A stretch of 64,000 nucleotides of DNA, taken from an uncultured Myxococcales bacterium (lineage in GTDB: Bacteria > Myxococcota_A > UBA9042). Position 1 is the stretch's first letter; the number at the start of each line of letters is the position of its first letter. Positions 62,373 to 64,000 of this stretch are shown here, one piece after another. Made by a program: the position numbers and the translations under genes. The notes under the pieces were generated by a model, which was not told the origin of the DNA, made no database searches, and saw only the letters and a list, made by a program, of their open reading frames with translations. The DNA is taken from assembly GCA_903883645.1 (NCBI GenBank), contig CAISBR010000052.1:33966-97965 (forward strand), read 5' to 3'.

Positions 62373-63470
62373 TTATTTCACTTGAACCGCGAGCCGCTTG
62401 ATAAGGGCGTCAAAACCCTGTACCCGCAGCAGATTGATGTCTTGTACTCTCAGATTCTGTCGCCCGGGGCGAGGCGGGCCAAGCGCGGCTTCTAGGGCGC
62501 CAGCGATGGGCCACAAGGTCCCCAGCGTCGTGGTGTCTTCGGCAGCAAGCGAAGGACGGAGCGCCACGCCGGCCGCCGTTGCAGCCTGTACTTTCTCGGC
62601 AACTAGGCTCGCCAGCTTGGGATCATGGTCAAGCAACTCGGCCTGCCCAGTGCCAAACCGCGCAAAGACATCGCCGTTGGTCATCACCGCCGCGTCGACC
62701 GGCACACCCACTCGCCCCAGCTTGGCGCACACGGGATCCGCCGCCAGCGTGCTTTGCAGTTCTAGCGGTGTGAGTTTGGCGAGGACCAAGCCTTCTGGCG
62801 ACGTATCGTGCGGCCCCCAAAGCTCTGTGCGCCCCGCAAGGCTGGTGGGTTGAAAGGCCCAGTGCGCCAGGTACTTACTGCACGCCAGCGGGGGTGCGAA
62901 AATCCGCACGGGCAGCACCTGGTCCACTTCGATGGCCACCTTTGCGCCGGCCATCAGGATTTGCGGCTCCACGAACTTGTGCCGACCCACCGTAGCCAGC
63001 ACCATCTTGAGTTGACCGAACGGCACCCCCGGGTCGGCGACGATACGCACCCGGCGCCCAGACGAGTCCTCCATTTGGCCGTGGGCCGGGTCGGAATGTC
63101 GCTCTTGCCTCAGCTTGTCGAGCGCCTGACCGAGCGGTTTGATGTCCCACGAGGGAAACTCCGTCTCAGTGACCTTGGCTAGTGCAGTCATGGGCAAGCC
63201 GTTGAGCAGCACGCTGCCGGGGTCTTGACCCTGCGCCACGGTCACACGAATCTCCGCAATGGGCGGCGCCGTCTCGGCTTGAGCGACCGCTACCGGGTTC
63301 GCGCCCCTCGTGCCGCCCGGCGCTGGCGGGGCCGAGTGGCTCGAATGCGCGTCATCCTCGCTAGCTGGCACGGCGTGTTTCGAGCAGCCAAGCGGCATTG
63401 CGCAGGCCATGGCCAGAAGCACAGCCAAGACATCACTGGGTTTGGGGTGCATCGCGTGGGTCAGGGCCAT
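62373..63470 (-). CDS. Lipoprotein with ExbD/TolR-like domain
   Basis: Predicted lipoprotein of 365 residues, signal peptide ending AMPLGC. The first 160 residues after a short polar linker have the strand-helix order of ExbD/TolR periplasmic domains: IRVTVAQGQDPGSVLLNG, LGQALDKLRQE and RVRIVADPGVPFGQLKMVLATV. The remaining half (from about FVEPQILMAGAKV) is unassigned, with ALACSKYLAHWAF and LLDHDPKLASLV segments. ATG 63470 has GAGGA six bases upstream. ExbD proper has an N-terminal transmembrane helix, so a lipidated version would be an unusual variant. It precedes the TonB-like gene on the same strand. Confidence 0.7.
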   Translation of the reverse strand: MALTHAMHPKPSDVLAVLLAMACAMPLGCSKHAVPASEDDAHSSHSAPPAPGGTRGANPVAVAQAETAPPIAEIRVTVAQGQDPGSVLLNGLPMTALAKVTETEFPSWDIKPLGQALDKLRQERHSDPAHGQMEDSSGRRVRIVADPGVPFGQLKMVLATVGRHKFVEPQILMAGAKVAIEVDQVLPVRIFAPPLACSKYLAHWAFQPTSLAGRTELWGPHDTSPEGLVLAKLTPLELQSTLAADPVCAKLGRVGVPVDAAVMTNGDVFARFGTGQAELLDHDPKLASLVAEKVQAATAAGVALRPSLAAEDTTTLGTLWPIAGALEAALGPPRPGRQNLRVQDINLLRVQGFDALIKRLAVQVK

Positions 63471-64000
63471 GATGAATCCTCGGCGGCTGGGCCAGAACTG
63501 CGAGAGGATGGTCACTTTGAACGGGCCTCGCTTTGCCGTTCGCCCCTTGCAGCAAGCGCGTTGGCAGCGCGGCCGCAGATCGCGAGCCTACGCCGCACTT
63601 CGACCAGCGTCAACGCCGAGTTTTACCTGAATTTCAACCGCAAAGCACGGCATGGCCAAGACTGCGCGACGCGGAACGCAGACGCAAAGGGAGCCGGCTT
63701 CGCAGAGGCTTTGGCTACCTGGAGTTCATCGGGCACCTAAAGGTGCGGGGGGCCCGTACGGCTTGCTAGCGGCGTGTGGGCGCCGTAGCGTGGGCCCAAG
63801 AGGTCCCCAAGTGCTGCGGCACCTCGAGCAGCCACCCCTTCACCTTCTTGAACCGGGCCAGGATTACGCCGAGGTCATCACCTTCGGTCGTTCGCCCCCT
63901 GGCAATCCTTTCGAACCGGACAGGCGGGTCGGCACCTCAGAGACCTTGCCGCTCACCGACGTTCGGCCCTCGCACTCGGCCCGAGTTCTCAGATGGGAAC
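63471..64000. other. Right end without a confident gene
   Basis: 530 bp. No ORF with start, ribosome site and natural composition was found. A short minus-strand frame of about 57 codons ending at TAG 63766 reads like protein (PPVRFERIARGRTTEG; VILARFKKVKGWLLEV) but is closed upstream by TGA and has no ATG, so it may be the eroded end of a former gene. Confidence 0.4.

Noticed and set aside
61972..62385. 137-codon plus-strand frame upstream of the TonB-like gene
   Set aside because: Arg/Pro-rich, overlaps the TonB-like gene start and has no motif.
1..64000. CRISPR array, prophage, insertion sequence or restriction system
   Set aside because: No spaced direct repeats of CRISPR size, no transposase, integrase, capsid or methylase genes were recognised; RecBCD alone is normal DNA repair.

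Overview
The window is a GC-rich chromosomal segment from a Gram-negative bacterium, most likely a member of the Myxococcota or a close deltaproteobacterial-type lineage (inference). Supporting signs are a PilZ-linked eukaryotic-like Ser/Thr kinase, many cysteine-rich lipoproteins with repeated C-D-D-G-N-P-C-T-type motifs after long Asp/Thr/Ser/Pro/Ala stalks, eukaryote-like extracellular domains (somatomedin-B-like, fibrinogen-like, IgGFc-binding, NBR1-Ig-like, lipin/LNS2), a tetraheme cytochrome c3, RecBCD, and TonB-dependent uptake. I saw no rRNA, tRNA, CRISPR array, intact insertion sequence or prophage.

Layout. 1-7197 (minus) is a tight set: a secreted metzincin-like metalloprotease lipoprotein, a membrane-anchored PstS-like binding protein, a NarL-type histidine kinase and its response regulator (cut by the edge). 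7416-8430 holds a SixA-like histidine phosphatase and a SnoaL-like protein. 8758-11413 is a convergent pair of secreted proteins (fibrinogen-like with tandem repeats; Cys-rich lipoprotein). 11932-13779 is the PilZ-kinase. 13796-23435 is a recC-recB-recD operon with 4-bp overlaps. 23761-28310 carries a patatin-like phospholipase with an apparently leaderless promoter, a thioredoxin-like lipoprotein and an arylsulfotransferase-type lipoprotein interrupted by one in-frame TAG.

28328-37927 has an RlmN-like radical SAM enzyme, a 1,319-residue somatomedin-B-containing lipoprotein, a HExxH membrane protein, an M3 oligopeptidase, cytochrome c3 and one unrecognised protein. 38122-44373 has a hybrid histidine kinase, an ECF sigma factor with a small membrane protein, a lipin-like HAD lipoprotein, a glutathione S-transferase-like protein and an alpha/beta hydrolase. 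44534-51029 has an FHA-GGDEF protein, a Cys-rich lipoprotein, a PGAP1-like lipase and an IgGFc-binding-domain protein. 51155-56149 has an aldo/keto reductase, a BON-like protein, a DTW-domain protein with a long C-terminal extension, and three regulators. 56515-63470 has an NBR1-Ig/beta-propeller lipoprotein, a TonB-dependent receptor, a TonB-like protein and an ExbD-like lipoprotein. The last 530 bases hold no confident gene.

Together the genes suggest an organism that invests in surface and secreted proteins, proteases and elaborate signalling (two-component, Ser/Thr kinase, c-di-GMP, ECF sigma). No single large biosynthetic or defence island is evident. The most unusual items are the amber-interrupted arylsulfotransferase, the protease/binding protein/two-component operon, the somatomedin-B and fibrinogen-like proteins, and the lipin-like lipoprotein.
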